This document shows, one piece after another, positions 16,232 through 26,092 of a stretch of 64,000 nt of DNA; position 1 is the stretch's first letter, and each line of letters starts with the position of its first letter. This DNA comes from Microbulbifer harenosus (lineage in GTDB: Bacteria; Pseudomonadota; Gammaproteobacteria; Pseudomonadales; Cellvibrionaceae): NCBI RefSeq assembly GCF_005771435.1, contig NZ_VANI01000009.1, positions 248,001-312,000 on the forward strand, read 5' to 3'. Both the position numbers and the translations under genes were made by a program. Below the pieces are notes generated by a model. The model was not told the origin of the DNA. It saw only the letters and a list, made by a program, of their open reading frames with translations, and made no database searches.

Positions 16232-16600
16232 ATGATTGAGCACTGTTGGCATCACCACCACGACATTCTGGAGATCCGCCCGGTTGCGGAATTGAAGCCA
16301 GCGGAGTTTCGCGCACTCGCAGCGCAGGTCGATCCCGTTATCTGCCAGCATGGTTATCTTCAGGGGCTGTTGATCGATGCGCGCCACTTTCGCGGCTGGC
16401 AGAATTTCGCCGCTCTGGTTTCTCACTGTGTGTTTACCCGCAACCAGCACCGCCATGTGCACCGCATCGCGGTGCTTTCCGACAATGCACTGCTCGGCTT
16501 TATGCCGCAGCTGCTAAATCACTTTGTTGGCGCCGAAGTGCGTCCGTTTCCCGCCGACGACACTGAATCCGCACTGGAATGGCTGCTCTATCCCGGTTAA
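16232..16600 (+). CDS. STAS/SEC14-like (SpoIIAA-like) protein
   Basis: This 122-aa cytosolic protein has the SpoIIAA-like fold pattern: a first strand LEIRPVAELK, a helix with EFRALAAQV, then GLLIDARHFRGWQNF, which matches the conserved 'L-L-ID-x-x-x-F-x-G-W' of the family, then HRIAVLSDNALL and a final amphipathic helix. Members are small single-domain proteins of unknown role, sometimes linked to membrane or lipid stress. It precedes rsmJ by 33 bases on the same strand and is probably cotranscribed. The ribosome-binding site is weak. An unusual HHHH run occurs near the N-terminus (HCWHHHH). Confidence 0.8.
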   Translation: MIEHCWHHHHDILEIRPVAELKPAEFRALAAQVDPVICQHGYLQGLLIDARHFRGWQNFAALVSHCVFTRNQHRHVHRIAVLSDNALLGFMPQLLNHFVGAEVRPFPADDTESALEWLLYPG

Positions 16601-16632
16601 ATTCCCCGCTTTGAGCGAAGGAAGAGCCCGTT

Positions 16633-17430
16633 ATGCCGTTGGCAGTCATCGCCGCAGAGCCGTCGTATTCCGAGCAGGCAGAAGCACTGGCGGCGCAGTT
16701 GCAGTTACCGTTTCTCGGGCTGGTGGATGAAAAATACATCGACGACCAGCCGTATGTGCTGAGTTGTGGCGAGCGGCTGCAGCTCTGTGCCACTGGGCGC
16801 AAGGCACCGGGTCCGATTGCGGTGGACTTTGTCTCTGGCGCTGCTGCACACCGGCGTAAATACGGCGGCGGTAAGGGGCAGCAGATTGCCAAGGCGGTGG
16901 GTGTGCGCAGTGGCTTCTATCCGCGCGTTGTCGATGCCACCGCGGGCCTCGGGCGGGATGCGTTTGTGCTGGCGTCTCTCGGCTGCGAAGTGCGAATGTT
17001 GGAGCGCAATCCGTTGGTACACGCGCTGTTGGCCGATGGCGTCAGGCGCCTGCAGGAGGCCGCGGAGAGAGATATTGAACTCGCCCCCATCGCCCAGCGC
17101 CTGGTGTTGGAACCGCGCATAGAAAGCGCAGTGGAATGGCTTGAAGCACAACCGGCGGAGTCCATCCCGGTGATCTATCTGGATCCCATGTTTCCGAGCC
17201 GCGAAAAAAGCGCCAGGGTGAAAAAAGACATGGTGGCGTTTCACGAAATCGTGGGCGCTGACGAAGACGCGGATGCGCTGCTGGCGCCAGCCTACGCGGC
17301 CTGTTATTACCGCACCGTGGTGAAAAGACCGCGGCTTGCGCCGGACCTCGCCGGCGCAAAACCGAACCTGCGTTTCGAGGGCAAATCCGGCCGCTTCGAT
17401 CTCTATACCCGGCACGGCGTGCCGGGGTGA
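16633..17430 (+). CDS. rsmJ: 16S rRNA (guanine1516-N2)-methyltransferase RsmJ
   Basis: This 265-aa class I SAM-dependent methyltransferase methylates G1516 of 16S rRNA. Family marks: AVDFVSGAAAHRRKYGGGKGQQIAKAVG before the SAM site, motif I VVDATAGLGRDAFVLASLG, motif II around MLERNP, and the catalytic DPMFPSREKSARVKKDM region. Length is close to E. coli RsmJ (YhiQ, about 250 aa) and the order of motifs is complete. It overlaps no neighbour. The stop is 18 bases before the end of the convergent sdaA gene; a weak AAAAGG/CTTTTT palindrome lies between. Translation starts with ATG after GAAGGAAGAG. Confidence 0.94.
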   Translation: MPLAVIAAEPSYSEQAEALAAQLQLPFLGLVDEKYIDDQPYVLSCGERLQLCATGRKAPGPIAVDFVSGAAAHRRKYGGGKGQQIAKAVGVRSGFYPRVVDATAGLGRDAFVLASLGCEVRMLERNPLVHALLADGVRRLQEAAERDIELAPIAQRLVLEPRIESAVEWLEAQPAESIPVIYLDPMFPSREKSARVKKDMVAFHEIVGADEDADALLAPAYAACYYRTVVKRPRLAPDLAGAKPNLRFEGKSGRFDLYTRHGVPG

Positions 17431-17448
17431 CGAAAAGGCTGGGCTTTT

Positions 17449-18834
17449 TCAGCAGTTGACCGCGTTGACTGCGAGCCCACCGAGTGACGTTTCCTTGTAC
17501 TTGCTCTGCATGTCGATACCGGTCTGGCGCATGGTCTCGATCACACTGTCGAGAGGCACGATGTGTGCACCGGTACCGCGCAGGGCCAGGCGCGCGGCAT
17601 TGATCGCCTTTACCGCGCCCATGGTGTTGCGTTCAATACAGGGCACCTGCACCAGTCCGCCGATCGGATCGCAGGTGAGTCCCAGGTTGTGCTCCATGCC
17701 GATCTCCGCGGCGTTTTCAATCTGCTGATTGCTGCCGCCCTGGACCGCCGCAAGGCCGGCGGACGCCATAGAGCAGGCGACACCAATCTCTCCCTGGCAG
17801 CCCACCTCCGCTGCGGAAATGGACGCGTTTTTCTTGAACAGCATGCCGATGGCGCCCGCAGTGAGCAGGAATTCCACCACCTGATCTTTCAGGTCCCCGT
17901 GCTTCTCCGCCTCGTGCACGAAGTTCACGTAATAGGCGATGGTGGCCGGAATCACGCCAGCGGCGCCGTTGGTGGGGGCGGTGACAATACGTCCGCGGGC
18001 CGCGTTTTCCTCGTTTACCGCGAGTGCATACAGGCTCACCCAGTCGAGGATGGCAAGCCCCTGGCGGCGCTCATCTTCGGTCTGTTTCGACAGCTCGCGG
18101 TAGTGCTCTTCGGCGCGGCGGCGCACACCGAGACCTCCTGGCAGCACACCTTTCTGGTGGCAGCCGCGCTGGATGGAGGCGTCCATCACTTCCCAGATGT
18201 GCCACAGGCCGTCTTTTACCTCCTGCTCGCTGCGAAATGCCTTCTCGTTCTCCATTGCCAGCTCGGCAATGGTCCAGCCGTGGCGCTCGCAGACATTCAT
18301 CATTTCCTGCGCGGAGCTGAAGTCATAGGGCAGCAGGGTGGCAATCTGGTCCTTGTTCTGGAAATCCTCTTCCGACAGCACAAAGCCGCCGCCGATGGAG
18401 AAATAGCTGCGCTGAAACAGCAGCTCGCCGTCGGCGAAGGCCTTGCAGGTCATGCCGTTAGAGTGCTGTGGCAGGAATACATCCCGGTGAAACTGCAGAT
18501 CGCGCCCCTTCTCAAAATGGATGGCGCGGGTGCCGTTCAGGATCAATTGCTGGTGCTCATCGATATACGTGAGACGTCCGTCGATGCGATCCACATCGAT
18601 AGTGTCGGGGGCTTCGCCCTCAAGTCCCATCAGCACCGCCATATCGGTGCCGTGGCCGATGCCGGTGAGGGCGAGGGAACCGTACAGATGTACTTCGACG
18701 CGCTCGGTTTTTACCAGTTCGCCACGGGTTTCCAGGTCGCAGACAAATTGCCTGGCTGCCACCATGGGGCCAACAGTATGGGAGCTTGAGGGCCCAACGC
18801 CGATTTTGAACAGCTCGAAAACACTGATACTCAT
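17449..18834 (-). CDS. sdaA: L-serine ammonia-lyase (iron-sulfur type)
   Basis: 461 aa, starting at [20 protein letters not shown]; the track of upstream in-frame residues looks non-coding. The beta domain comes first (about 3-160, with [11 protein letters not shown]) and the alpha domain second (about 190-455). The conserved Cys residues of the oxygen-sensitive 4Fe-4S cluster are present ([22 protein letters not shown] and VPCIERN). The enzyme deaminates L-serine to pyruvate and ammonia in the cytosol. The single-chain layout is that of E. coli SdaA/SdaB. It is transcribed alone, convergent with rsmJ. A GC-rich inverted repeat lies upstream of its start, but I see no recognised regulator site. 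Confidence 0.96.
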   Translation of the reverse strand: MSISVFELFKIGVGPSSSHTVGPMVAARQFVCDLETRGELVKTERVEVHLYGSLALTGIGHGTDMAVLMGLEGEAPDTIDVDRIDGRLTYIDEHQQLILNGTRAIHFEKGRDLQFHRDVFLPQHSNGMTCKAFADGELLFQRSYFSIGGGFVLSEEDFQNKDQIATLLPYDFSSAQEMMNVCERHGWTIAELAMENEKAFRSEQEVKDGLWHIWEVMDASIQRGCHQKGVLPGGLGVRRRAEEHYRELSKQTEDERRQGLAILDWVSLYALAVNEENAARGRIVTAPTNGAAGVIPATIAYYVNFVHEAEKHGDLKDQVVEFLLTAGAIGMLFKKNASISAAEVGCQGEIGVACSMASAGLAAVQGGSNQQIENAAEIGMEHNLGLTCDPIGGLVQVPCIERNTMGAVKAINAARLALRGTGAHIVPLDSVIETMRQTGIDMQSKYKETSLGGLAVNAVNC

Positions 18835-19081
18835 GTGTGCGGGGTGTCTCTCGTCGCGCGCCGGAAGTCCCGGCGCAGTTATAAGTGTAGTTATATGGCC
18901 CGCGGGCCTGTTGCTCAGAGCGGACACGTTCGCTGAAGCCTATCAGCGGCGCAACATACGGGCAGGAATTCAAAATATTATTTGGCGCGCGCTAGAGCTG
19001 GTGCAACAAACGACTAATTTGCTGCACCATGGCGCATGGAATATTGCGGATCAAAGGGGAGGGTTGGTCGCGATCTGCCGG

Positions 19082-20059
19082 TTACGCCGCGGTGGCCGTC
19101 AGGGTCGCGCGCAGGGGGGCCGGGTGGCCTTCGATGGTCTTGCTGTGGTCATTCGGATCGAGGAAATCCACCAGGGATTCAAAGTGCATCCAGTCGGTGC
19201 TGCGCTGTTCTTCCAGGCGAGTGCGATCCAGATCCACGGTGCGCACATCCACAAAGCCGGTTTTGCGCAGCCAGCTTTCCAAGGTGGCGGTACTGGGGAA
19301 GAAAAACACATTGCGCATTTTCGCGTAGCGGTCCTCTGGTACCAGGCAGTCTCCGAGTCCGCCCTCGACGACCAGGGTTTCCAGTAGCAGCTGGCCACCG
19401 GGACGCAGGGTCTCTTTGAGTTCGCGTAGATGATCCAGCGGCGAGCGGCGGTGGTAGAGCACCCCCATCGACAGCGTGGTGTCGAAGGCCTGCAGGTTGG
19501 CGGGCAGGGCCTCGATACCGACCGGCAACACATCCACCGGTTTCTCCAGTCCCAGGTATTTCTTCAGCGCGTAAAACTGCGCGACGAATTTGGCGGAGGG
19601 ATCGATGCCGATGACCCGCCGCGCGCCGGCACCATACTGCCGCCAGCAGTGGTAACCGCTGCCACAGCCCACATCCAGTACCAGGCGATCTTTGAGACCG
19701 TGCAGGTGCGGCGCTACGCGGTCCCACTTCCAGTCCGAGCGCCACTCGGTGTCGATGAAAATATCGAATAGGGTCCAGGGGCCCTTGCGCCAGGGGTGCA
19801 GTTTGCGCAGTTGCGATTCCAACAGTTGACGCAGCTCATTGCTGGTGTCGGCGGCGCTGCCGATGCGCACCTCGTCTGCAACGTCGACAGAAGAGGGTGC
19901 AATCTCCGGTAGCGCCTGCAATACGGCCTGCCAGTCCGGCAGATCGCCCCAGCGCGCAGGGCTGAGGCCCTCGGCAATCTGTTGCGGCAGTGTGGCGAGC
20001 CAGGGGCGCAGCGCGGGAATATGCTGCAGCCCAGCGTAAAGCGGGGTGTAGTCAATCAT
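19082..20059 (-). CDS. cmoB: tRNA U34 carboxymethyltransferase CmoB
   Basis: This 325-aa protein matches CmoB in length (about 323) and motifs: the N-terminal helical region ends in KGPWTLFDIFIDTEWRSDWKWDRV, then SAM motif I LVLDVGCGSGYHCWRQYGAGA, GIDPSAKFVAQF and SMGVLYHRRSPLDHL. It uses carboxy-S-adenosyl-methionine made by CmoA to convert 5-hydroxyuridine-34 of several tRNAs to 5-carboxymethoxyuridine. The start ATG lies 16 bases after the cmoA stop, so the two form an operon. The substrate's other modifier, CmoM, is encoded on the opposite strand about 4.7 kb away. Confidence 0.96.
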   Translation of the reverse strand: MIDYTPLYAGLQHIPALRPWLATLPQQIAEGLSPARWGDLPDWQAVLQALPEIAPSSVDVADEVRIGSAADTSNELRQLLESQLRKLHPWRKGPWTLFDIFIDTEWRSDWKWDRVAPHLHGLKDRLVLDVGCGSGYHCWRQYGAGARRVIGIDPSAKFVAQFYALKKYLGLEKPVDVLPVGIEALPANLQAFDTTLSMGVLYHRRSPLDHLRELKETLRPGGQLLLETLVVEGGLGDCLVPEDRYAKMRNVFFFPSTATLESWLRKTGFVDVRTVDLDRTRLEEQRSTDWMHFESLVDFLDPNDHSKTIEGHPAPLRATLTATAA

Positions 20060-20075
20060 GGATGACGAAGGTCTG

Positions 20076-20816
20076 TCAGCCGTCGCGGCGCTTGATGGCG
20101 ATCAGCGAGGCAAAATTAAAACACTGGAACCATACATCGACGCTGCTGAACCCTACATTTTTCAGGCGGGCGCGGTGCTCCTGCAGGGTTTCCGGGATCA
20201 GCACATTTTCCAGCGCGCTGCGCTTTTGCGCGATTTCCAGCGCGCTGTAGCCATTCGCGGCCTTGAACGAGTGGTGCAGGTCGATCATCAGTTCGTGGTG
20301 ATCCACGTCGGAGAAGGCGACCTTTTCCGATAGGATCAGTACGCCGCCCGGGCGCAGGCCGTCGTGGATTTTCTGCAGAATGGCTTCGCGTTCGCCGGTG
20401 GAAATGAACTGCAGGGTGAAGTTCAGCACCACCACTGAGGCGTTGTCGATGGCGACATTCTGCAGGTCGTCGCACACCAGCTGCACCGGGATCTGGCCGC
20501 TGTCAGCGGCCAGTACGGTGCGTGCGCGCTCGATCATCGCCGGAGAATTGTCCACCGCGATGATTTCGCAATCCGCCGCCGGGATCCGGTGGCGCATGGC
20601 GAGGGTGGCCGCGCACAGTGAGCTGCCGAGGTCGTAACAGCGGCTGCCGGCCTGGGCGTAGCGCTCAGCCAGGGTGCCGATCATCGCCACAATGGTGGTG
20701 TAGCCGGGCACCGAGCGCTGGATCATGTCCGGAAAGACTTCCACCACCGACTGGTCGAAGCTGAACCCGGCCACCTGGCCGAGCGGTTTGGCAAAGATGT
20801 CGTCCTTCTTGCTCAC
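20076..20816 (-). CDS. cmoA: Carboxy-S-adenosyl-L-methionine synthase CmoA
   Basis: The protein makes carboxy-SAM from SAM and prephenate, the donor for CmoB. Sequence marks: [50 protein letters not shown] and LNFTLQFI. I take the GTG at 20816 as the start because MSKKDDIF aligns with the N-terminus of E. coli CmoA (MSHRDTLF); a TTG at 20825 in the same frame would add three residues. Stop-to-start distance to the upstream M16 gene is about 10 bases, and cmoB follows, so the three form one operon. In E. coli this family has YDLGCSLGAAT; here the Cys and Gly are Ser and Cys ([10 protein letters not shown]), a mild departure in SAM motif I. Confidence 0.95.
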   Translation of the reverse strand: MSKKDDIFAKPLGQVAGFSFDQSVVEVFPDMIQRSVPGYTTIVAMIGTLAERYAQAGSRCYDLGSSLCAATLAMRHRIPAADCEIIAVDNSPAMIERARTVLAADSGQIPVQLVCDDLQNVAIDNASVVVLNFTLQFISTGEREAILQKIHDGLRPGGVLILSEKVAFSDVDHHELMIDLHHSFKAANGYSALEIAQKRSALENVLIPETLQEHRARLKNVGFSSVDVWFQCFNFASLIAIKRRDG

Positions 20817-20826
20817 TGCCGGCAAC

Positions 20827-23802
20827 TCACAGCTTCTCTTCGTGGAGGCTCAGCGCCAGGCCCGCCTCGCGGCCCTGGCTGCCGGTCACCACCGCGGTGC
20901 TGGCTTTTTCCGGCTTCAAGTACGTCCTGCCCACCCGCTGCAGGTCCTCCCGCGTGACCTCGGTAACCTTGCGGCGGAATTCCTGGCGCACCGCATGGGT
21001 ACGACCGTACAGGTTGGAGTGGAAGGCTTTCTTGGCTTCACCCGCGGGGGAGCCGGGTTTGTCCATACCGCCTACTACGCCGAGGATTGCTTCTTCCACC
21101 TGCGAATCGTCGTGGGACTCGTTCAGCAGCCAGTCGATGGACGCATCGAAATCCTTCAGGGTTTCCGCCATGCGCGGGTCGCGGTAAGAGTAAAAACGGA
21201 AGGCGCCGATGTTCACATCGTGGCTGGCACCGCCGCCGTAGGCGCCGCCCTGTTCGCGGATGGTGCGGTGCAGGAAGCCGTTGCGCAGGAAGCCGCCGAG
21301 CACCGCGAGCGCCGGGGCATCCGCGTGGGACATGGACACCGTGGGGTAGGCCCTGGCACAGAAGTTAACCTGGCTGTTGGCAACCCACACCTCCTGGACC
21401 TTGTGCGGGGTGAAAGGCGCGTTGTCGTCAAAGTGGCTTTCCGCACCGCCGGCGACCAGAGGCTTCAGCGCCTGGGTAAAGTCGCCCAGCTTCTCGTCTT
21501 CGCCGATCAGCAGGAACTGGCGTTTGGCATTGGCAATCTTTTGGTGGATTGCGCCGAACTTGCCGGCGAGGGTTTCCAGCCCTGCGCTGGAATCCAGGGA
21601 TTTCACCAGTGCCTTGAGCTGGCGCAGGCCGAGCAGGCCACCGGATTCGTGGCCATCGGCAGCGGCGCGGTTGAAGCCGGCGCTGGCGGCGGCCATGGCG
21701 AGGGCGTGGCCGTTGCCCACCACGGACTGTTCGCGGCGGGCGAGCGTCTGCAACAGCAGTTCCTTGATGCGCGGCAGTTCGTCAAAGCGCACGTCTTCGA
21801 TGGTCGCCTGCATCAATTCGGTCAGTGCGGCCTGATTTGCCGCTAGCGCCTTGCCGGAGAGGATGAAATGGCCGGACTGGCTATGCAGGTCGTCCAGTGC
21901 CGTGCGGTGGCTGGTAAATCCGTGCAGGGAGCCCGCCACCGCAGCCTGCCACTGTTGCACCTCAAGGTAGCTCTTGCTGCCGAGACCGAGCTCGCACAGG
22001 GTTTGGCAGTAGTAGGGGAGCAGGTTGCGCTCCTCCTCGGTAAACTCGGGCAGGGTGGCGACCAGCTGCTGGTACACGAGGCCGTTGGTGCCGGCGCTGT
22101 AGCGGCTGACCTTGGCGCCGTCCAGGTCGATTTCCTCGCCTTCCACTTTGGGCAGTTCCGGCGGAATATCTTCCACGCCCACCTTGGGCAGGATGGATTC
22201 ATCGTCTTTGCGCAACTGGCGCTCGGCCAGCGCCTTGGCGGTCTGCACGATCTGATGTTTTTCACCGTCGTCGAGGCCGGCTTTGATCTGTGCCAGCCGG
22301 GCTTTCTCGGCCTGTTCGGCGCGGTGGGCCATGTCCGGGTCTGGTGACAGTACCAGGCGCACCCGATGCTGGTTTTCCAGTAGCAGTTTGCGAGCGGCGC
22401 CGGCGATGAATTTCGGGTCTTTGATCTGCTCGCGCAGTTTTTCCAGGGTGGCGTCGATATTGAGCAGGCCAATGGCGTCGCCGCGGTGGGTGGCGCCGGT
22501 CAATGCAGTAAGGATCAGCTGCAGGCCGTAGGGGTAACCGTCGCCACCGATTTCGCGCTGTTGCAGTTCAAGCTGGTGCAGGGCGGCGGATACCTGTTCG
22601 TAGGGCACGCCGTTTTCCGCGACGTCTTCGAGTACCTTGAGCACCTGCTTTTCCAGCTCATCGGCGCGTTCGCGCTCGCTGCCCTCAATACCGCACACGA
22701 ACACCAGCTCGCGCTGGGAGTCGTCAAGGCCACAGAGGGGGGAGGGGGACTGCCCCAGTTCGCTGGTTTCCAGCAGGTGCATCAGTGGGGAGGCGCTGTT
22801 ATCCAGCAGCACACCGGCGAGCAGGTGCGCGGTCATTGCCTCTTCAAGATCGGTCACATCGCCCAGTAGCCAGCCGAGTACGATATGGGTTTTCTCCTCC
22901 AGACCCTCCTCGCTGGAGAGCGGGTAATTTTCCTCCACCCGCACCGGCGCTACGTAGAGTTTTTCTCTGCCTACCTCGATGGTTTCGTGATGTCGGTCGA
23001 ACTTGTGCAGGGCTTTTTCTTCAAAGATCGCCTGATGCTCCGCCGCCTCGATATTGCCGAAGGTCATGAAAATGGCGTTGCTGGGGTGGTAGTGGGTGCG
23101 GTAGAAGTTCACCAGCTCTTCATAACTGAGGTCGGGAATATCCGCGGGCTCACCACCGGAGTTGAAATGGTAGGTGGTGGTGGGGAACAGGTATTTGCTC
23201 AGCTTTTGCCACAACTGGGACGTCACCGAACTCATGGCGCCCTTCATCTCATTGAAAACCACGCCTTTAAACACCAGATCGCTGTCCGGGTTGTTGGCTT
23301 CCGCGAATTCCAGGCGATGGCCCTCCTGAGCGAAGTCCAATGGATCGAGACGTGCGAAGAATACCGCGTCCAGGTACACGTCCAGCAGGTTGTCGAAATC
23401 CTTGCGGTTCTGGCTGGCGAACGGGTAGGCGGTCCAGTCGGAGCTGGTAAAGGCGTTCATAAAGGTATTGAGAGAACGCCGTATCATCATGAAGAACGGG
23501 TCGCGCACCGGGTATTTATCGCTGCCGCACAGCGCCGTATGTTCGAGAATATGCGCGACGCCAGTGGAATCTTCCGGTACCGTGCGCAGCGCCACCAGGA
23601 ACACGTTTTCCGGATTGTCGGCAGCGATATGCAGATGCTGGGCACCGGTGCGGCGGTGGCGATACTCTTCCACGCGCACACCGAGAGATTCAATTTCGGC
23701 ACTGGTAATCGGCTCGAATGCTGGATGTACGTTGCTCAAATGACGGCTCCATTGAATGAATTGCGGTTGCCGGTAGCGCCGGCTGGCAGAAACGGCGGCC
23801 AT
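20827..23802 (-). CDS. M16C insulinase-family peptidase (PreP-like)
   Basis: About 990 aa. The zinc motif HxxEH is present as [11 protein letters not shown], and the distal Glu lies in the first M16 domain, followed by the second M16 domain, the M16C-associated helical middle and a C-terminal inactive domain, the layout of presequence protease (PreP)/CymB-type M16C enzymes. These degrade short unstructured peptides inside a closed chamber. No signal peptide is visible. I place the start at ATG 23802 ([10 protein letters not shown]); an ATG at 23883 is in frame but its leader reads poorly and overlaps the region shared with the divergent gene. The stop is about 10 bases before cmoA, so it probably shares a transcript with cmoA-cmoB. 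Confidence 0.93.
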   Translation of the reverse strand: MAAVSASRRYRQPQFIQWSRHLSNVHPAFEPITSAEIESLGVRVEEYRHRRTGAQHLHIAADNPENVFLVALRTVPEDSTGVAHILEHTALCGSDKYPVRDPFFMMIRRSLNTFMNAFTSSDWTAYPFASQNRKDFDNLLDVYLDAVFFARLDPLDFAQEGHRLEFAEANNPDSDLVFKGVVFNEMKGAMSSVTSQLWQKLSKYLFPTTTYHFNSGGEPADIPDLSYEELVNFYRTHYHPSNAIFMTFGNIEAAEHQAIFEEKALHKFDRHHETIEVGREKLYVAPVRVEENYPLSSEEGLEEKTHIVLGWLLGDVTDLEEAMTAHLLAGVLLDNSASPLMHLLETSELGQSPSPLCGLDDSQRELVFVCGIEGSERERADELEKQVLKVLEDVAENGVPYEQVSAALHQLELQQREIGGDGYPYGLQLILTALTGATHRGDAIGLLNIDATLEKLREQIKDPKFIAGAARKLLLENQHRVRLVLSPDPDMAHRAEQAEKARLAQIKAGLDDGEKHQIVQTAKALAERQLRKDDESILPKVGVEDIPPELPKVEGEEIDLDGAKVSRYSAGTNGLVYQQLVATLPEFTEEERNLLPYYCQTLCELGLGSKSYLEVQQWQAAVAGSLHGFTSHRTALDDLHSQSGHFILSGKALAANQAALTELMQATIEDVRFDELPRIKELLLQTLARREQSVVGNGHALAMAAASAGFNRAAADGHESGGLLGLRQLKALVKSLDSSAGLETLAGKFGAIHQKIANAKRQFLLIGEDEKLGDFTQALKPLVAGGAESHFDDNAPFTPHKVQEVWVANSQVNFCARAYPTVSMSHADAPALAVLGGFLRNGFLHRTIREQGGAYGGGASHDVNIGAFRFYSYRDPRMAETLKDFDASIDWLLNESHDDSQVEEAILGVVGGMDKPGSPAGEAKKAFHSNLYGRTHAVRQEFRRKVTEVTREDLQRVGRTYLKPEKASTAVVTGSQGREAGLALSLHEEKL

Positions 23803-23972
23803 TTTAGCGCTCCGGGGCGGCGAATTGACAGGGTTGACAGGTTTGAGTTGACACCTGCGCCGCCGATGCGAAACTTCCGACATGAGTAAACAGGCGCCTG
23901 TGCAATCGGCGCTCTGCAGATTTCACAGGTACGGCAAAGTTGCCATAAATGTAGTTGATAGGGGAAAGCGCG

Positions 23973-24686
23973 TTGAACTGGATGGATTATGCAAGCCTGG
24001 CGGGGTTCTGCCTGACGTGGGCGGGCTACACCTTGTTTGCCCGCAGGAAGGCGAAGACGGCCTGGTGTCTGGCGTCGTCCATGCAGTGGTATCGGGTCGA
24101 ATGGATGCTGCGCATGCTGGAGCGCGAGGTACGTATCCCGGACGCGGCCATCCTCGGCAATCTGGAGCGTGTCATCGGTTTCTTTGCGTCCACCAGTATC
24201 CTGATCCTGGCGGGTCTGGTGACCGCACTGTCGGCCAACAGTGCTGCGGTGGAAGTGCTCAGCAGTCTGCCATTTGCGCAGCCCACTACGGTGCAGCAGT
24301 TTGAACTCAAGGTGCTGGTTCTGATCCTGATCTATATCTTCGCCTTCTTCAATTTCACCTGGTCCCTGCGCCAGTACTCTTTCGCCAATGTGCTGCTCGG
24401 CGCTGCCCCGTTGATTGAGGAAGAAGAGGTAACAAGGGAGGAGCGTCGCCGTTACGCCATTAGTGCGGCCAAGGTGATCGACCAGGCCGGGCATAGTTAC
24501 AACTACGGTCTGCGCTGTTACTACTTTTCAATGGCGGTAATGGGGTGGTTCGTTCATCCGGTATTGTTTGTCGCGGGCTTTGCTACGGTGGTCTGGGTGC
24601 TTTATATGCGTGAGTTCCACTCCAGAACTCTGCAGGCGATCCTTGCGGCTGAGGGGCGCTCCCTCGACCAGAAGCGGGAGAAGTGA
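23973..24686 (+). CDS. DUF599 domain-containing membrane protein
   Basis: About 237 aa from TTG 23973, with GGGGAA six bases before it; an ATG at 23982 is the alternative. The protein has four hydrophobic segments (about residues 3-20, 70-90, 110-130 and 185-220 in this numbering), consistent with an inner-membrane protein, and the family motif region WYRVEWMLRMLERE, DAAILGNLERVIGFFAS and FAFFNFTWSLRQYSF. DUF599 proteins are widespread and their function is unknown. It is divergent from the M16C peptidase and followed by cmoM. Confidence 0.85.
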   Translation: MNWMDYASLAGFCLTWAGYTLFARRKAKTAWCLASSMQWYRVEWMLRMLEREVRIPDAAILGNLERVIGFFASTSILILAGLVTALSANSAAVEVLSSLPFAQPTTVQQFELKVLVLILIYIFAFFNFTWSLRQYSFANVLLGAAPLIEEEEVTREERRRYAISAAKVIDQAGHSYNYGLRCYYFSMAVMGWFVHPVLFVAGFATVVWVLYMREFHSRTLQAILAAEGRSLDQKREK

Positions 24687-24728
24687 TGCGGGGGATACTC
24701 GGAATGTCTGGCTCGCGGCACCAATCCC

Positions 24729-25505
24729 GTGGCTGACCGCAATTTTGACGACCTCGCCCAGCGTTTCAGAAAACGTATCTATGGGGGGCTGAAGGGCGAT
24801 ATCCGGCTGGCGGTCCTGGGTCGGGATCTGGCGCCACTGCTCGATCCTGCGGACAACAAACCTCTGTGTGTGGTGGATGCCGGTGGCGGTCAGGGGCAGT
24901 TCGCTCTGGATCTTGCCGCCCGCGGCCACGATGTATGGGTTACGGATATCTCTGGCGAAATGCTGGCGCTGGCACAGGAGCAGATCGATGCCCGCGGGCT
25001 GTCGGCGCAGACACTACAGTTGCCTCTGCAGGCACTGAGTTCCGACCCGCGTGTCCCGGCGGTGGATTTGCTGTTGTGTCACGCGGTGCTGGAATGGCTG
25101 GAGCAACCCCAGCAGGCGTTGGAGGCGCTGGCGGAATGCCTGAAACCCGGCGGCTACCTGTCGCTCACATTTTACAACCGGCGTGCCCTGGAGTTTCGCC
25201 TGTTGCAGCGGGGAAGTTTGCGGCAGCTGGATCGAAACAGGGAAAGTGGTGACTGGGGCGGGCACGCCGGCAGCCTGACACCGAAGAATCCGCTGTTACC
25301 GGAAACGGTGATGGACTGGGTAGGGCAGACGGGCCTGAATATCGTCGCTCACAGTGGTATTCGATGTTTTCACGACTTCATGACGCCGGAAATGCGCGAT
25401 AAGTTGCCGCCGGAGGCGATTGTGGAAAAGGAACTGTTGTACTCCCGCATCGACCCTTACCGCCAGCTGGCGCGCTACGTCCACCTTCTCTGCCGACGAG
25501 CTTGA
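24729..25505 (+). CDS. cmoM: tRNA 5-carboxymethoxyuridine methyltransferase CmoM
   Basis: This 258-aa class I methyltransferase starts at GTG 24729. It aligns along its length with E. coli CmoM (SmtA): DRNFDDLAQRF and IYGGLKGDIRLAVL at the N-terminus, motif I VVDAGGGQGQFALDLAARG, then LLCHAVLEWL, then GGYLSLTFYNRRALEF and late CFHDFMTPEMRDK. CmoM methylates the carboxyl of cmo5U34 to mcmo5U34 in some tRNAs. Its substrate is the product of CmoB, encoded about 4.7 kb away on the opposite strand. The ribosome-binding site is weak. It is 42 bases after the DUF599 gene and probably shares its transcript. Confidence 0.93.
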   Translation: MADRNFDDLAQRFRKRIYGGLKGDIRLAVLGRDLAPLLDPADNKPLCVVDAGGGQGQFALDLAARGHDVWVTDISGEMLALAQEQIDARGLSAQTLQLPLQALSSDPRVPAVDLLLCHAVLEWLEQPQQALEALAECLKPGGYLSLTFYNRRALEFRLLQRGSLRQLDRNRESGDWGGHAGSLTPKNPLLPETVMDWVGQTGLNIVAHSGIRCFHDFMTPEMRDKLPPEAIVEKELLYSRIDPYRQLARYVHLLCRRA

Positions 25506-25515
25506 CGGGACGGGA

Positions 25516-26046
25516 TCAGTGCTCGAGCTGCTTCAGCAGGAGCGTCTTCGCAGCATTGATGCGGGATGCAAGATAGTCATTGCCACCGCGATCCGGGTGG
25601 AATTTCTGGATCAGCTTGCGATGGGCGCCGATGATTTCCTCGCGGCTCGCGTGGGCGGAAACGCTCAGGATCTTGCGGGCTTCTTCCACCGTGAGCTGCG
25701 GCTCCCGGTCGGTGGCAGAAGCGTGGTCTCTGTGCGCCTTTTCATCGGTTGATTTCTGTTTTTCCGCGCGTGCCTGCGCGTGCCTGGCAATCAGTGGCGC
25801 AATCCACGGCAGGTGCCGCCCGAACGTACGCCATGCCTGACCGAGGAGCGGCAGAACCACGGCAATGGCGGCGCCAACCCAGTGCAGACGACCGGTGATC
25901 GCCAGTAAAACCGCCGCCAGCGCGAGGGCAATCAGTACCCATTGCACGAGCAACTTGCGCCGCTTGTCCGGCGGTGTGTATTTGAATTTCTGGATTGCCA
26001 GCCAGGCAAAAATGCCGACGGCAATCAGCAGGATCATACGGCCCAA
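25516..26046 (-). CDS. DnaJ-domain membrane protein (TerB/DjlA-like tail)
   Basis: 176 aa. Two hydrophobic segments (about residues 3-18 and 33-70) anchor it in the inner membrane. A charged linker (about 90-115) precedes a J-domain (about 118-173) with the HPD tripeptide in KLIQKFHPDRGG, so it should stimulate the ATPase of a DnaK-type chaperone. The start could be ATG 26046 or 26037 (MILLIAVG). It is convergent with cmoM, 10 bases apart. Its chaperone partner and client are not readable. It resembles short J-proteins found next to housekeeping genes in related bacteria. Confidence 0.88.
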   Translation of the reverse strand: MGRMILLIAVGIFAWLAIQKFKYTPPDKRRKLLVQWVLIALALAAVLLAITGRLHWVGAAIAVVLPLLGQAWRTFGRHLPWIAPLIARHAQARAEKQKSTDEKAHRDHASATDREPQLTVEEARKILSVSAHASREEIIGAHRKLIQKFHPDRGGNDYLASRINAAKTLLLKQLEH

Positions 26047-26092
26047 GGTGTGTTGCTCCGCGAAGGATAAGAGATGTCAGGCCGCAAGCGTA

